From contig OY856413.1 in assembly GCA_963693085.1 (NCBI GenBank), forward strand, positions 747,084,556 to 747,148,555: DNA of 64,000 nt. The letters run 5' to 3'. Below the pieces are notes generated by a model that had not been told where the DNA came from, did no database searches, and saw only the letters and a program-made list of their open reading frames with translations. The translations under genes and the position numbers were made by a program. This stretch comes from Alisma plantago-aquatica. Taxonomy: Eukaryota > Streptophyta > Magnoliopsida > Alismatales > Alismataceae. Positions 1-12,540 of this stretch are shown here, one piece after another; the stretch's first letter is position 1, and every line of letters begins with the position of its first letter.

Positions 1-59
1 TTAAACATACTTTCCCATATATACTGAATAGCTTTCCTTTTTCTTATACTTTTTCAGCC

Positions 60-1691
60 ATGGATCTTGCTTCTGCAAGACAAGTCATCTTGTCCACCTG
101 TCCTCCTAAATTTTTCCACAATTCTGACTGCTGGCAAATAATTGAAAGTCATTCCTTACAACTCGTCGAGCTATATTCACCTCCACTGTCGTCATATGTA
201 GACACTCCTACAATGGAGACTGCTAGTCAGCCCTCAACCTTCGTGCTATCATGGGATCAAGAACTGATTACGGCAGTGGAGTTAGATGGAGAAAGTGTCA
301 ACGAACTCTCCTCCTTAACTCCTCATCTCTAAGAAAATGTTGATCCGCTCCAGCAACTACTAGAAAAGTAGGAGCATCAACTCCAAATAATAGCAACAGA
401 GATTGCAGACCGCAGTAGAAGTATACTTCAAACTATTAAACAAGGATTCATCTGAAAACAACAGTTTGATACATCAAATTCCCATCAGTTGTGTATGGCA
501 GAATTGATGGGTCTCGAAAGCAGTGCTGCTTAAGTACAATAGATTCATGATAAAGATGTTGAACAAGGAAGGAGGCTCCAAGAGGTCATCAATTTGGTTA
601 CAATTTGGTTACAAATGCCATCACAAGATCATGAAGATTATAGTCATCAAATCCATTCCATTGGGACTGAAGTGGATCTTGTCCTACCATACTATTCAGA
701 CCTTCAACTGAGTTCACTGGGATTTTTCTGTGAAGAACCGCCAACCTGGGGGAACTCTTCATTTTATCTAGATGATTTAGCTGATCAACCAATGGAAGAT
801 ACTAGTAGAACACATGAATGGTTAGATGATGATGAAGATGACTCCTATCCTCACCAGGAACGTCAGACAACCTCACAACAGTGGGTTCAGTTTGAAGAAC
901 CTGAATCAGAAATTGATCCAGACCAAGGTGATAACTCTCGCATTGAGACTTGTCACTTAGCCACCACCCACACACCTACTATGGTATGTAATAACTTGTT
1001 CAAGGAGGAGGACGAAGACAGTTGTTTCAATAGGAGCAGTGAGTATACTTACGAAGATGAGTTGGAGCAGTACGATCCATCATTCGCCACCATCCCTTTC
1101 CAAGGCTTGGTGTACATCAAAGGCGTAGGATGGAAAATCCACCACAACATGGCTACTGAGCATGAAGATACCCCAGACCCCATAGAGCGTGACAAGCTTG
1201 GGGTGGTAGAACCACAATTAAATTCACCTGGGGATACTTCTTGCTAAGAAAATGATTGGATGACTCAGATTGTACATGAAGACTTATCTGAGCATCCAAC
1301 CTCAAGTTCAGAGGTGTAGAGAGAAGTGAGGGCCCCTATAGAAAACTTTCAACCTCTCCCCTCCATCTCATCCCATGTCGACATGCTAGGGCCTTCATGT
1401 TCATATTCATATCTTGTAAGGTACCATGAAGATGATTTGCCAAAGAATTCATCCCAGTGCAGTTCAAGTAAACCCCAGCACAGAGATGACTTCAACGAGT
1501 CACCACATTTTATTCTTCTTCTTCAGACTCATAAGGGCCCACATCTCTACCTATTCTACTCCTATTATGTGGCGGATCCCTTCAGCAAGACACATGTGAC
1601 ATTTGTCCCAAAACTAAGGATTTGGGATCCCAGTGTCGGTATCGTGGGGCAGCCACCCCCTTTCTCTTACTCCTTTTTTTTGTTAAAATAA
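60..1691 (+). pseudogene. Decayed long frame in the 3' part of a gypsy element
   Basis: Three open stretches (60-332, 594-1247, 1326-1691) lie in the same frame, and the sequence between them also reads sensibly in that frame. Seven in-frame stops interrupt it, at 330, 369, 453, 531, 540, 1245 and 1317. The predicted protein of about 540 codons is rich in Asp, Glu, Gln and Ser, with an acidic run near 820-840 and a motif PFQGLVYIKGVGWKI near 1100-1140. I recognise no reverse transcriptase, integrase, protease or zinc knuckle. The ATG at 60 follows a T-rich tract ending in CAG, like a splice acceptor. Because a gypsy-type PPT and LTR follow downstream, I infer an extra ORF 3' of pol in a Tat/Athila-like element. 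A gag-like identity cannot be excluded. Confidence 0.55.
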
Positions 1692-3167
1692 ACTCTTGTT
1701 TTAGCTGCTTAAATTGTTCCTTTCATACATGCATCATTTTAGGACTTTAATAAGATTGCCCACCCTAACTTCCATGCATTCCCACCCTACTATAATAAGC
1801 TTAGGTCGTGCTCGAGGACGTGCAAAAAATTTAAGCTTGGGGTGGTAGGCTATTCGCCATTCTATCTCTTCATTATTCTAGCATGCATGTTTAATCCCTG
1901 CATTTAGCATAAATTTTCATCTTTGTAAGACTTTGTTTCATAATTTGTAGCTTTGCAATTAAGTCTATGCAATTCAAATCTTATAGCTAAATGCTTATCT
2001 TTATGCCTAATTTTTTTTATCTTAAACTGCATTGATATTTTGCTTGACTTGCCCACTGACTCTTTCCTTATGTTTGGTAATAAAGGTTATGTGCCTTTTT
2101 CATAGCTTAAAACATTATTCCCTTGATCTATGTTGTGAATGACAAATCCAAGATATGGGACCGTTGGAATGAGCTAAAGCACGATCAAAGACTCCTAGCG
2201 GCGGTTTCACAAGCTTGCCTCTATTCTAAGGATCCTATAATCATAATTGCTGCTCCACATGTGTCAAACAGATCATGATGAGTTTTGAGCCATAATCAAG
2301 TTGAAATGTTTTCCTTGATGGACTACGCGCCCTCTCCCCTTAGATTAAGTCAAAAAGATGAAAAATAAAAATTTTGCAAAAGAGGCTTGGCTGCCCACAA
2401 AATCCCAAAAATATCAATATAGTTCTTACCCTAGCCTACAAAAATAGAATGCAGAGAATAAGAGCTTGAGTGCAAATAAATGAGCGATTGTTTTCTCTTT
2501 TAGTAGAGTTAAGGATGGTGCCCAGCCATTGTATGATTGTGCTCATGAACGTAGATATGTCGTGCCTGGTAGTGCCACCCCAAAAGATCATTAGAGAGTC
2601 ACTAGGAACCCATAGGAGACCCATGAGATCATCCCAGTAGCAGGGTTGGTTCTAGCACAGTATGAGGAGTTCTTCTCACTGCTCTGAGCCAATTGGCTAG
2701 GACTGTAGGGACTATTTCTCGTTACATGGACCAGCCTGACGCAGATCAGGATCCTCAGAAGTCATTAGAGTCTTTTCACTTTGCTTCTTAGGACCTGAAT
2801 AAGTGAGAGGCGCATTGTCCTGGGTTGGTCTACATTGATACATGATGATTTCTCATTTCTCATCACCTACGTGATAATCTATGTGACAATGCTTTTATGC
2901 TCTATAATTATGATTCAACCCCTCAAGAGTATTGACAGGTTACATTGGACCAGTTTAATCTTGCATGGTTGCTCTTTGATCTTACTTTGGCAGGATTGTG
3001 CTCGATTGATGGGGGTTTGTTCTGAAATGAAATGGATCGATAGAATTGATGTTTAAACTATTTATCTTAGCCTCAGCATTTATCACTAGACTTAATTTGG
3101 ATGTTATATTTTTGTTCTTAGAGCACAGTCTGGCTTGAGGACAAGAAAAGGTTTAAGCTTGGGTAGC
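1692..3167 (+). mobile_element. 3' non-coding internal region of the gypsy element
   Basis: No credible frame is seen. Phrases of the type 'gaggacgtgc...tttaagcttggggtggt' occur near 1813-1848, and 'gaggacaaga...tttaagcttgggtag' just before the LTR at 3137-3166. The phrase aagcttggggtggt also occurs near 1195, inside the decayed frame. Purine-rich stretches of this kind precede the 3' LTR in plant Tat/Athila elements. The copy at 3150-3166 is the likely polypurine tract; the earlier ones may be internal duplicates. Confidence 0.5.
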
Positions 3168-4330
3168 TGATAACACCCAAATTTATGTATTTATGCTAAG
3201 CATTTATTTATGGTTTTGTGTCACTATAGCCTTAATATTCCCAAAATAACCCATGTTTATTATCTTTTAGTAATTTATGTCTTTTCTTAGATAAAGTTTC
3301 TCAACTAGCCAATTTTGGGACTTGCAGGCACCGAACCCGAAAGGACAAGATCCAACCTATACAGAGGCTAGGGAGCGAGAGAGACCTCTCCTCTACGGGC
3401 TAAATCTCTTCTTCTCCTCTTTTCTTCCACTATTCTCTTTTGTTTCTGTACAAATGATGTTCCTCCATCTTTGTTCGGTGCCAACTATTCTTGTCCATGG
3501 CTAGTTGAGCTCCTTCTTGGCTATGTAGCCCATTTTGGGCATGTTTATGTACTTTTACCTTAAGCAAGTAGTTTTATTTCAGATCTTGCACATTTTATGT
3601 TCTATCCCCTCATTCTGGTTATGATTGCTAGTTTGGTTGATCTCTTTCTTGCGTGAACTGCTATTTCTGCCTATATCAAGAGATTCATTGTAGAAATAGA
3701 CAAGAGAAGATAGTTTGGATCGAATTCTAAAAGGAGGACGGTTCAAGGTCGTCTGTTCCTAACATCCCAGAATATTCTAGACCTGAGAGGGTATCTAGAA
3801 TATTCTAGGATGTTGGTTTGTCATCCTCAAGAGAGGTTTCACATAATCGATGGGTTTTAGTCACGCTATGCGAGAGCGAGTGGGATGACCCCACAGGAAT
3901 AGATACCATGGTGCGTGCTATGTTTGAATGCACGTTGCTTTCTAAGGTGTTCGAGGGTTGTCGACACCCAAGAACTGGTTCATACACTACCCCAACTTGT
4001 GTTTACATAGCCGGGAACTCCTTCTCTCTGATTTAGTAGAATCCTATGGACTCTGTTTATTTTCTTTTCTTTGTTTTGTTTTGATTCGTGAAAACTCACT
4101 AGACTAGTTCTAGCCCCTAACTTTCCTGACTATCGTCTTGGCTTATCTGACTTAAGAATGAAATCTCAAGCATCCTAAACGTCACCACGTCCCTGTGTTC
4201 AACCCTGTATATCTACTTCGACCCTATAATAAAAGTTGTGGGGGTCCTTGAAGGTTTCAGGTTATAAATTTAAAAGTTTGATTCCTTCTAAATTTGCCTC
4301 CCTTTCAGACACACGATTCGAGGCCGATCA
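3168..4330 (+). repeat. 3' LTR of a Tat/Athila-like Ty3/gypsy element
   Basis: The 1163-bp repeat begins TGATAACACCC directly after the polypurine-like tract and ends CCGATCA, so its ends form the inverted pair TGAT/ATCA. The closing part (about 4150-4330) has the order 'catcctaaacgtcaccacgt', 'ccctgtgttc', 'gttgtgggggtcctt', 'cctccctttcag', which matches my knowledge of Athila-type LTR 3' ends. Only this LTR is inside the window, so no LTR comparison or target-duplication check is possible. It abuts a copia pol remnant at 4331, suggesting the gypsy element inserted into copia coding DNA. Confidence 0.65.
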
Positions 4331-4584
4331 ATGACACAGTAGAAATATTTTAAAAATAATGGAGCTACTGGTTAGGCAAGGAATCTTTGATCGCATACTA
4401 TGGCACTTCCATCTAATGTGAAAATTCGCACAGTGAAGAGATTTGAAACTTGCAAATACCAACTCAAAGAAAACATTGCTAAACCCTCTATAAAAGAACT
4501 TGCATAGTAGAAACATGATGGACATGTTAAACATCACTTGGAATAAGATTCGTAGGTGATTGGCTCTAAGTGCTAGTGGAAGTA
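4331..4584 (+). pseudogene. C-terminal remnant of Ty1/copia pol (RNase H end) plus PPT
   Basis: The plus strand reads CKYQLKENIAKPSIKELA near 4450-4505. This corresponds to the conserved copia ending of the form DNIADPLTKAL just after RNase H. It is followed by a decayed tail reading HDGHVKHH and, at 4571-4584, by tgctagtggaag, the usual copia polypurine tract. In-frame stops and the missing upstream pol show it is dead. It lies immediately 5' of the copia LTR at 4585, in the expected order pol end, PPT, LTR. Confidence 0.7.
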
Positions 4585-6620
4585 TATTGGTATGTATTCC
4601 TAGAGAGCCAACCATATGATGATTGAAGTGTGGAACTGGATACCTAGTTTGATAATAATAAAGGTAATTGCATCTATTATGTTTGTCTCACTCATGAGAT
4701 GATGTCACATGCATAGAAGATGTCTAAAGAATTATGTTACTAAATGGCATATGTCTTCAGGTTGAGGACCTGAACGATGAGATCATGTGTATGATAAGAG
4801 TACAAACATTTTTGTTATGTCCCTAGTTGGATATTATTATGGAAGCAAAATATACAACATTAATACATAAGACTAGACTATGTGTTGACTGATGACAAAA
4901 TCTCATTAGTCATGATATGTGATATCAAGTCAAGCAGACAGATACATGTTAGATAACAATGTATCAGACAGACCCACCATGAGAGTGATACATGGAGACA
5001 ATGGAATGGAAGTTAGAATATGCTCCCAAAGTGATAGTGGTGATTGTAGTTCTTAGACCAAAAGTCACTACATTCATCACATGTCATTCATGTACTTTGA
5101 CATCATCCAATGTGATCCTAAATAAGGGCTTCCATAATAGTGATGATTGGGTGCACTATGACATATGTGGATAGAGTGTGAGTGATATATATGTGATTGG
5201 TATCTCCTATAAGAGATTGATATCCAGGTCCTCTTGATAAGCAAGATTGAGAAATGTATGGCCACACACATGTGACTCAATAAATTATATATGATCTCAC
5301 ATGTGTCTCAAATAGTTTGCTCTAGTTCAAGGAACATGGATTGAACGTTGAGAGGATGGTGATTCCATGACTCAAGTTCAATCTGAATATCAGAGACAAA
5401 GGAATATATGATCACGGTAACATTAATCATGGATTGTAGGTTGAAGTTGTTATCCAACTTACCAAATTACTTTGGTAGTAATGATGTGTTTCTAGATGCC
5501 ACTCCTTGCTTGTGATGCTGTAAATTAGTTATAAAATTCACTGCCAATGTAATTTTGGACCTATAGGGTCACACACATAGAATATACTTGGATTAAAGGA
5601 GTATATTCATGAATGATGTTTAACTTGATTACAAAAGGTGTTTAGGTATTCAATTAAACATCTAAGGTTCAAATTTCACTAACTGGACTTTGAACCAACC
5701 GATTCAAGGGTTGAACTTATTGGTTGAATGTCAGGTCAATAAAATCAACATTAGTTGATCAATGGTTGAACTAGGGAGTGAGATGACTGGTTCACATAGT
5801 GAACTAATTGGTTCATGTATCCCAATTAATTGGTTCATGGGATGAACCACACGATTCGGTTGCCAATTCGATTTGATCCAGAATCATTGCTGATGTCATG
5901 TTGTACATTAATCGTACATTGATTTCCAATTTGATTTGGAATGGGAAATTACATGAACCGACCAGTTGGGTGTGCAAACCAACCGATTCGTCATGCACAA
6001 GTTCTAGAAAATTTGTGAATTTTACCTTTTCGACTCCCGCACAGACTAAGAACCCTAACCTTAGCCTCTCCTATAAATAGAGAGATACTGGGAGTTTCTT
6101 GAACACAACAGTTGCTCTAACAATTGTTATCCTCTCTGGTTGTGGTAACCAATAGAGAGCCTGAGCTAGTCCTACCCAATAAAGGGAGGAATAGAAAGGG
6201 ATGGACAATTGTGGGAGAGCATATCAACTTTAGCATGTTGACATTCAAAAAGGAGAAATCCTTTTCGTTGGCTCTGGTAGCACAACATGGAGTTCTCGGT
6301 GGTCCACATGGACTACTCTAGAGGTGGGAAGCCGTGGTATGCCACTAAGAGAACATCATCAACTATTGTCCATGGTTCTACACTAGGAGGTCGGTGGAGA
6401 TGTTGCTCGAGTGTTGTTGAAGAAGGAGTGAGATGCTTCCTAAAGAAGAAGCATGTTGCTACTATAAGGGTAATGTTGTTGGACTTGCTCTAGGACTAGG
6501 CATAACCTTGCAATATTTCCTTCCTAGATATATTATTTTTGATGCAATCTTGTTGTTTTGGGAAAAAGACATTTAATTTTTTTGCTTCTTCTACCTATAT
6601 TTGCGCCCGATTTCCCGATA
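4585..6620 (+). repeat. Copia 3' LTR, copy 1 (family R, ~2.0 kb)
   Basis: The LTR starts TATTGGTATGTAT, a variant of the TGTT(A/G)GTATGTATG start of the other copies, right after the copia PPT. It aligns along most of its length with the reverse complement of 7628-9655, with 34496-35192 joined to 49903-50974, and in part with 57780-58250. Shared blocks include 'cagacagacccacc', 'gaacatggattgaacgttg' and 'ataaatagag'. The end near 6620 is placed by alignment to copy 2 and is approximate. The internal side is the pol remnant, so this is a 3' LTR and not a solo LTR. Confidence 0.7.
6071..6081 (+). promoter_or_regulatory. TATA box of copia LTR copy 1
   Basis: CTATAAATAGA lies about three quarters into the LTR. 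The same motif at the matching place occurs in copy 2 (8121-8130, minus strand) and copy 4 (57873-57880). Conservation at one place in diverged copies supports a Pol II TATA box that sets the U3/R boundary of the family. In copy 3 (about 50545) the motif is degenerate. Confidence 0.6.
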
Positions 6621-7437
6621 AGGCCCACATATCTGACATCACACTTCCAGGAGATCAACGAAGTACTTGGTCGATCAAGCTTTTCATGTGTGTCGCTTAT
6701 GGAAAACAAATCTTAGACTCAATATTCATTGAGGGATTTTATATATAAATATATAACATATACAATCATCACAAACTTATAATATGTATCAAATACATGC
6801 TATATCTACAAACAAAACAAACAATCATAAAACATACAAGCAATGGTTATGGCCATACTACTATAATTCGTTGGATCCACAAAGAATTGCTACAACCTAA
6901 GGTCCACATCACATGTGCAACCTATATTGGAAATAGATGTTGGAACAGGTTGTTCGATAGGTTTGAACTCGGTCAATCAGTTGGATTTGTGGTCGATCGA
7001 TTACCTTCGATTGGTCAGTCGACTGGCTCTGGCTCATGTAGTTGATTTCACTCCTCTAGTTGATCAGTTGGGCCACTAGTCGATCGATTCACTCCTCTTT
7101 TTTATTGTCCTCCTTCATCCTCTAGTCTATGAGTCAACTTCTAAGTCATCTGACACTCCTAATGCAGAACCTTTTCTCTTTCCAAAAATAGAAATCAAAA
7201 CTATCATATTCCATATAACATTGTATAAGGGAAAACCTCAAGATACATTTAAGGGGTGTATAGGAAGGAGAGATTCAATTTACATTTGGAAAGAAGGAGA
7301 GAAACTAGGTATGCAAACTGAGTATCAACATGAAAGAAACCAAACAACCATTCATTCATACCCATAGGGGTTTTGGCCATAACCATCCATACATCCACCA
7401 TCAAAATGCCTTTAGCAAGATAGGTATAGATTACATG

Positions 7438-7502
<65 letters not shown>

Positions 7503-7613
7503 ATCGTGTGTGGTATTTATTCAGATATGCTCATTAATCATTTTAATATTCAGACTGTATGCAATAAATTTGATCACGTCAATTTAGATTCTTGATACAC
7601 TATAAAATGGCAT
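6621..7613. other. AT-rich spacer between two inverted copia LTRs
   Basis: No supported gene. The stretch 6950-7130 is rich in GGTCGATCGATT/CAGTCGACT-like phrases resembling the middle part of the copia LTRs (compare 8200-8600), so it may be a further degenerate LTR piece. A TC/TA microsatellite lies at 7439-7500. Confidence 0.4.
7439..7500. repeat. (TC)n(TA)n microsatellite
   Basis: About 10 CT units run straight into about 21 AT units. The open frame crossing it is an artefact of the repeat. Confidence 0.95.
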
Positions 7614-7626
7614 GTCTCGAATACCA
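7614..7626 (-). other. Primer-binding-site-like sequence of copia copy 2
   Basis: On the minus strand, just beyond the LTR end, the sequence reads TGGTATTCGAGAC. This resembles the tRNA-Met primer site TGGTATCAGAGC with substitutions. It marks 7628-9655 as a former 5' LTR with a few bases of internal domain. Confidence 0.45.
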
Positions 7627-7627
7627 C

Positions 7628-9655
7628 TATTGGGGAATAGGGATGACAAAGAAGGCAGTGGGGACAAAAATTTATTCTTCTTCCTTTCCAGCAGATTGCA
7701 TCAACAACGATGAATCTAGAAAAGATGGTAGTAAGAGGTATACTTGGTCCCGAAGCATTTCCATCAACTAATCTTGCACAGTGATGTGCAAACTTTGCAA
7801 TCTGCACATAGACAACTGTCTACGATGGTCTCCTGGTGTAGAACCATGAACAATGGTGGTTTTTTCCTCCTAGTATGACAGAAATGACCTCCATGCCTCT
7901 ATGTAGTCCATGTAGACCACTAGGAACTCCACATTGTGCTATCAGAGCCAACATGAAGGAGTTCTCCCCTTGATGTCAATGTGCTAGCGCTGACTTGTTC
8001 TCCCTAGTTGTCTCTCCCTTGTACGGGTAAGACTTGCTTTGGGATCTCATGTTACCACAACTGAGAGACAACAATGTTTGTTAGAGTTGTTATATCTTCT
8101 AAAAGCCTTAACTACCACTCTATTTATAGGAGGGCTAGGCTCAAGGTTCTAGATAAAGTAGAAGTCAAAGAGATGGATTTTCACAAATGTATGGCTGATG
8201 CAAACCATGATTCGATCGATTCACATTTGAATCGACTGGTCAACATGTGAATCATTCGACTCAACACATGAATCAGTAGATTCACTATATTTCCTATTTG
8301 CAAGTATATTGGCTTTCAATGTCATGATTAATGCACAACATGATGTCAGCATCAATCCTTGATCCAGTCTTACAGATCACTCAATCAGCCGATTCACAAT
8401 TAGAATTGGTCCACTCACATTTTGTACTGGTCAATTCACATCCTAAACTGGTCGATTCAGATTCCAATTAAGCCAATGTGTAACCAATGTTGTTCAAATT
8501 GACTTGGCACTTGAGTCAATTGACTCTACACTTGAGTCATTTAGTTGACTCTACACTTGAGTCAGTCGACTCACATTCTCAGTCATCCAATGTTCAGGCA
8601 ATGTCATTTAAATTGAATACCTAAACTTTAGTAATCAAGTTAAACCTTATTCATGACTAAACTCCTATTCTAGGTGCATCCTATGTGTGTGACCCTATAG
8701 GTCACAAGTTACGTTGGTTGTGAATGTCCATGTCTAATTTATGACATCACAAGCAATGAGTGGTATCTACAAACACATCATTGCTAACCAAGTAATTGGA
8801 AAATTGGAGAACAACTTCAACCTACAATTATGATTGTATAGTTCCTTTGTCTCTAATATCTGAATTGAACTCAAGGCATGGAATCATCATCCCCTTCAAC
8901 GTTCAATCCATGTTCATTGAACTAGAGCAGAATGTATGAGATGCATGTGAGCTCACATATCACATACTGAGTCACATGAGTATAGACATACATTTCTCAG
9001 TCTCCTTATCAAGTGGCCAGGATATCAATCTCCTATAGGAGGGACAAATCCCATCTACATCACTCACATTCAATCCCCATGTGTCACAATGTATCCAAGC
9101 ATCACCTTTATGGCAACCCTTACTCAAAGTCACATTGGATGGTGTCAAAATACATTGAATGACATGTGATGAACGTAGTGACTTTAGGTCTAAGAAGCAC
9201 AATCAACATTATCACTATGAGAGTTGATTCTGACTACCATTCCATTGTCTTCAAGTATTATTCTCAAGGTGGGTTTTTCTGGTACACTATTCTCTAACAT
9301 GTACCTATGTGTTTGACTTGATATCCCATATAATGACTAATGAGACTCTATCATCGGTCAACACACACTTTAGTCTTATGTATTATTATATTCCCTATTT
9401 TGTTCCACAATAATATCAGACTAGGGACATAATAAGAATGTATGTATGCTTATCATACATATGATCATGTCCTAAAGCTGAAGAGATATGTCATCAAATA
9501 ACATCATTCTTTAGATATCTATGATGTTTGTGTCATCATTTCATGATTGAGACAAACATAATATACTGAATTACCTTTATAATTATCAAATTAAGTATAT
9601 AATGCCCCCATTTATGATCATTGTATGATTAGCACTTTGGGCATACATACTAACA
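7628..9655 (-). repeat. Copia 5' LTR, copy 2 (family R), opposite orientation
   Basis: Read on the minus strand it begins TGTTAGTATGTATGCCC at 9655 and runs about 2.03 kb to a PBS-like sequence. It aligns collinearly with copy 1, including the TATA box at 8121-8130 and the block around 'cacatgtcattca'. The two LTRs point towards each other across about 1 kb, so they cannot be the LTR pair of one simple element. They are two insertions, or one inverted by rearrangement. Confidence 0.7.
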
Positions 9656-10505
9656 ATAGAAGCTCATGATTATGAAGACAGATGAATGAAAGAATATGAG
9701 GATTCAAACATTACTAACTATGGATCACAATGTTTAGATATTAAAGTTGGACCATTTCCCAATATGTCCATTTCATCCTTGGGTAGGGGCCATGTTAATC
9801 ATCTAAATGTCACTGATAAGACTTTGGATATAAAAGATGATCATCCGTGTTACATGGAGTTACTATTTATTGCTAAATCTGTGTCTACATATTGTTCATA
9901 ACATAGTGTGACATCAATGCATCTAATCTTGTTATAATGGGGTACATATTATTATCCCTAAGAACTCTTGTATCATTAGGCTCTCTCTCATTAGGGTGGA
10001 AATATAAATAAAGGTAACTACTTTCCCAAAAAAAGTTATCAATATGAATATGTCAAACACCAAGAGAATATATCATCTCATCTATATTATCATTATGACT
10101 ATGTTTTATAAATACCAACAAGCATTAATTATCATTAACTTATTATTTGATATATAACAATTAATAGTGTAAATCTACATTGTCCAAGATGGGATACCTA
10201 GATGGTTGGATCCCCTTCTTGTTACCATATGTATCAAGTTTAAGACATGTTGTTGGCATGAATAGAATCACAATTTTTTAGAAAATAAAGTAATAATATA
10301 GAGCTACATAAACTACAAATCTTCCAACTTATTGGTGTACACAAACTTATACAGATATGAATATAAATGTTTAAGCCTAAGTTAGACAAACCCAGTTCCA
10401 ACTAACTGCTAGGATTGGTGATATCTTACTTATACCTTGTATCACTCTATAATACTTCAAGATATTAAATATATATCGACCATACTCTATGATTTTACTT
10501 TATGT
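9656..10505. other. AT-rich DNA, no feature recognised
   Basis: Only short accidental open frames are present (for example 9686-9901). I see no conserved motif and no repeat shared with the rest of the window. Confidence 0.5.
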
Positions 10506-10599
10506 CACTACAACAAATACTGGATTAGATGACATTTTTATAGCATGTTTAGTTGAGATTGCTGCACTGGTCAGACTCCTGCTCCCCAATCCACATGTG

Positions 10600-11125
10600 G
10601 ATTTTGAAAGCATTATTGCATTTCGTAATTATCATAAACACTAATCGGCGGCTTAGGAAATAAATCCCCCTTCTCAGGCGATCTCACCCTGTCTCTGCGC
10701 GCTCCCTTTTCCTCACCTCCCCATCTCCTCGCCCGTGCACTGTCGGCCGATTCATTCCAATTTCGCACATCTTCCCTCTCCCGCGAAACCTCTCCCTCTC
10801 CCATCTACGTTCCTCATCTCTAGTCCTTACATTGCTGGCTGTTCCGTTCCAATTATCTCTGTGCCCTCTCGTGTGTGTCCCCTTCTCCCATCTTCTACCT
10901 AATCTTGTCTGATGCATTCACTGGAGGCAGTCACCGGAGGCAGGTATGTGCATGACTAGTGAATAACTACAGTAATGATTGTTCAGATTGTGATTTTAGT
11001 CACCAACATGTTCGCTAATTGAGTAGTTAACGTGTTTTCTGCTCACGGACGGCTAGCCTTTTCCCTTGACTGGAGGCAATTCTATCCGTACTCATCAGCA
11101 AACTCAACTTGGCTGGAAAAGACAG
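10600..11125 (+). other. GC-richer leader-like segment with two splice-donor-like sites
   Basis: This stretch is C/T-rich and clearly less AT-rich than its surroundings, resembling a 5' UTR. Donor-like sites follow GGAGGCAG at 10943 (GTATGTG) and GACAG at 11125 (GTAAGTA). The second follows a short frame encoding TGGNSIRTHQQTQLGWKRQ. It lies about 100 bp inside the proposed CACTA left border, where such elements place their promoter and first exons. No protein family is recognised. Confidence 0.35.
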
Positions 11126-12540
11126 GTAAGTACAATCCTAAAACCTCTCGACTGCATCTTCTACTGTTTTCCCTTTCTCATCTACTCTATCTATGATTAT
11201 TTGTGCACCACATGCTGGGGGGAAATAAATCAAAGCCTCGATGGTTGGTAAAGATTGTTGGGACGACAATCACTCTGACCTTTCTTATTTTCTTTGGTCA
11301 ATTCATAATAGAAATCACCGCACTAGAAAATCAACAAAATCCCTAGTGATTAGCCCCAAATATGAAATGACCGTGTTGTGATATTTTATTAATCTCGTTT
11401 TCCAATGTTACTAATTGTAAGTATTTTTTTTCGTAGCATAGAGACTACACGGTCACATAGTTGAGTCTAAGAACACGAATCGATTGATATAAACCTGGTA
11501 AAATAGTTGTGGTCTTTTTACTGTTGTGAATATACTAGAACACATCAGAAGTTTATATCAGGCTATGTATATGATTTGTATGTTAATATATGTTTTAAAT
11601 TTGGTTTCCAATTCTTATGGACACGAATTTTATTTTCTACAAAGTTGGTAAATTAGTTGTATATATTTATTTTATTCTTATAGTCATGAATAATGATAAT
11701 TATAGAAAAATGTTTATACATTTTAGCTTATATTCTACTATATTAGCCAATCACCTGAATCCAATTTCTAGGAACTAAATTTAAGTTTTTCCAAAAATTA
11801 GTTCCATGAAAAGTTGTAGTTACAAGAAAACAATCGAAGCCTAATATTGCTTCTTGGATTTTCGAATATAGTAGTTACAAGTTTGTGTAATCACTTATGA
11901 GAACTCTATTTTAATTTCTTGAACCTAGGTTCTATTTATCTACATGTGATAGGTTTGTTATAAGCAAGAATGAATAATATATATTAAGGACACAGGCAGA
12001 AGCATGGAAACACTAATACAATGGGAAAAGATGAGTCTAACCGCAATACATACTATAAGATTGTATGTAATAGATTTTATATACATTTAAAACACATTAA
12101 TATGAATAAAATATTAATATTAGGTGCATGTTCTATTATTTTTAATGAATCCAGAAAACCTATCTAGTATCTACTATAACTAGGTCTCAATTTGATTCCT
12201 TTATTTTATATGAATTATTTGGTCTACACCCCCACTCGTAATCCAAATCCCTCTTTCTATATTTTACATAGTTTGTTAAACTTTGGTTTCTTTCATTTTT
12301 CATCAAACCTATGTTTTTTCCTCTTTTTATTTTGTGATTGAGTCATTGATCTTTTATTTTCAGTTCCACATAATATGTTGTGTTTTAGTTGGTAAAATAT
12401 TTATCTTTTCTTATTTTAGGATTGACAACCTAATTTGTAGTCCGGGTCTGTACAAAGTCGTTTATTTATAAAACTATGTATTTTGTTTTAATTTTTTTTC
12501 TTCTAATAGAGGCATGGGCCAATCAGTTCAGAAAATATGA
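11126..12540. other. AT-rich intron-like DNA, no gene recognised
   Basis: Strongly AT-rich with poly-T stretches and no coding frame of note. It is compatible with an intron following the donor-like site at 11126, but I see nothing that proves it. Confidence 0.4.

Noticed and set aside
7330..7587. An 85-codon protein with an isoleucine-tyrosine run
   Set aside because: The run is translated TA microsatellite.
4585..9655. One complete copia element with LTRs 4585-6620 and 7628-9655
   Set aside because: The LTRs are in inverted orientation and the 1-kb interior holds no gag or pol, so they cannot be the LTR pair of an intact element.
10613..10917. Minus-strand Arg/Glu-rich proteins
   Set aside because: They are products of a C/T-rich leader read backwards. 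Low complexity with overlapping frames and no motif.
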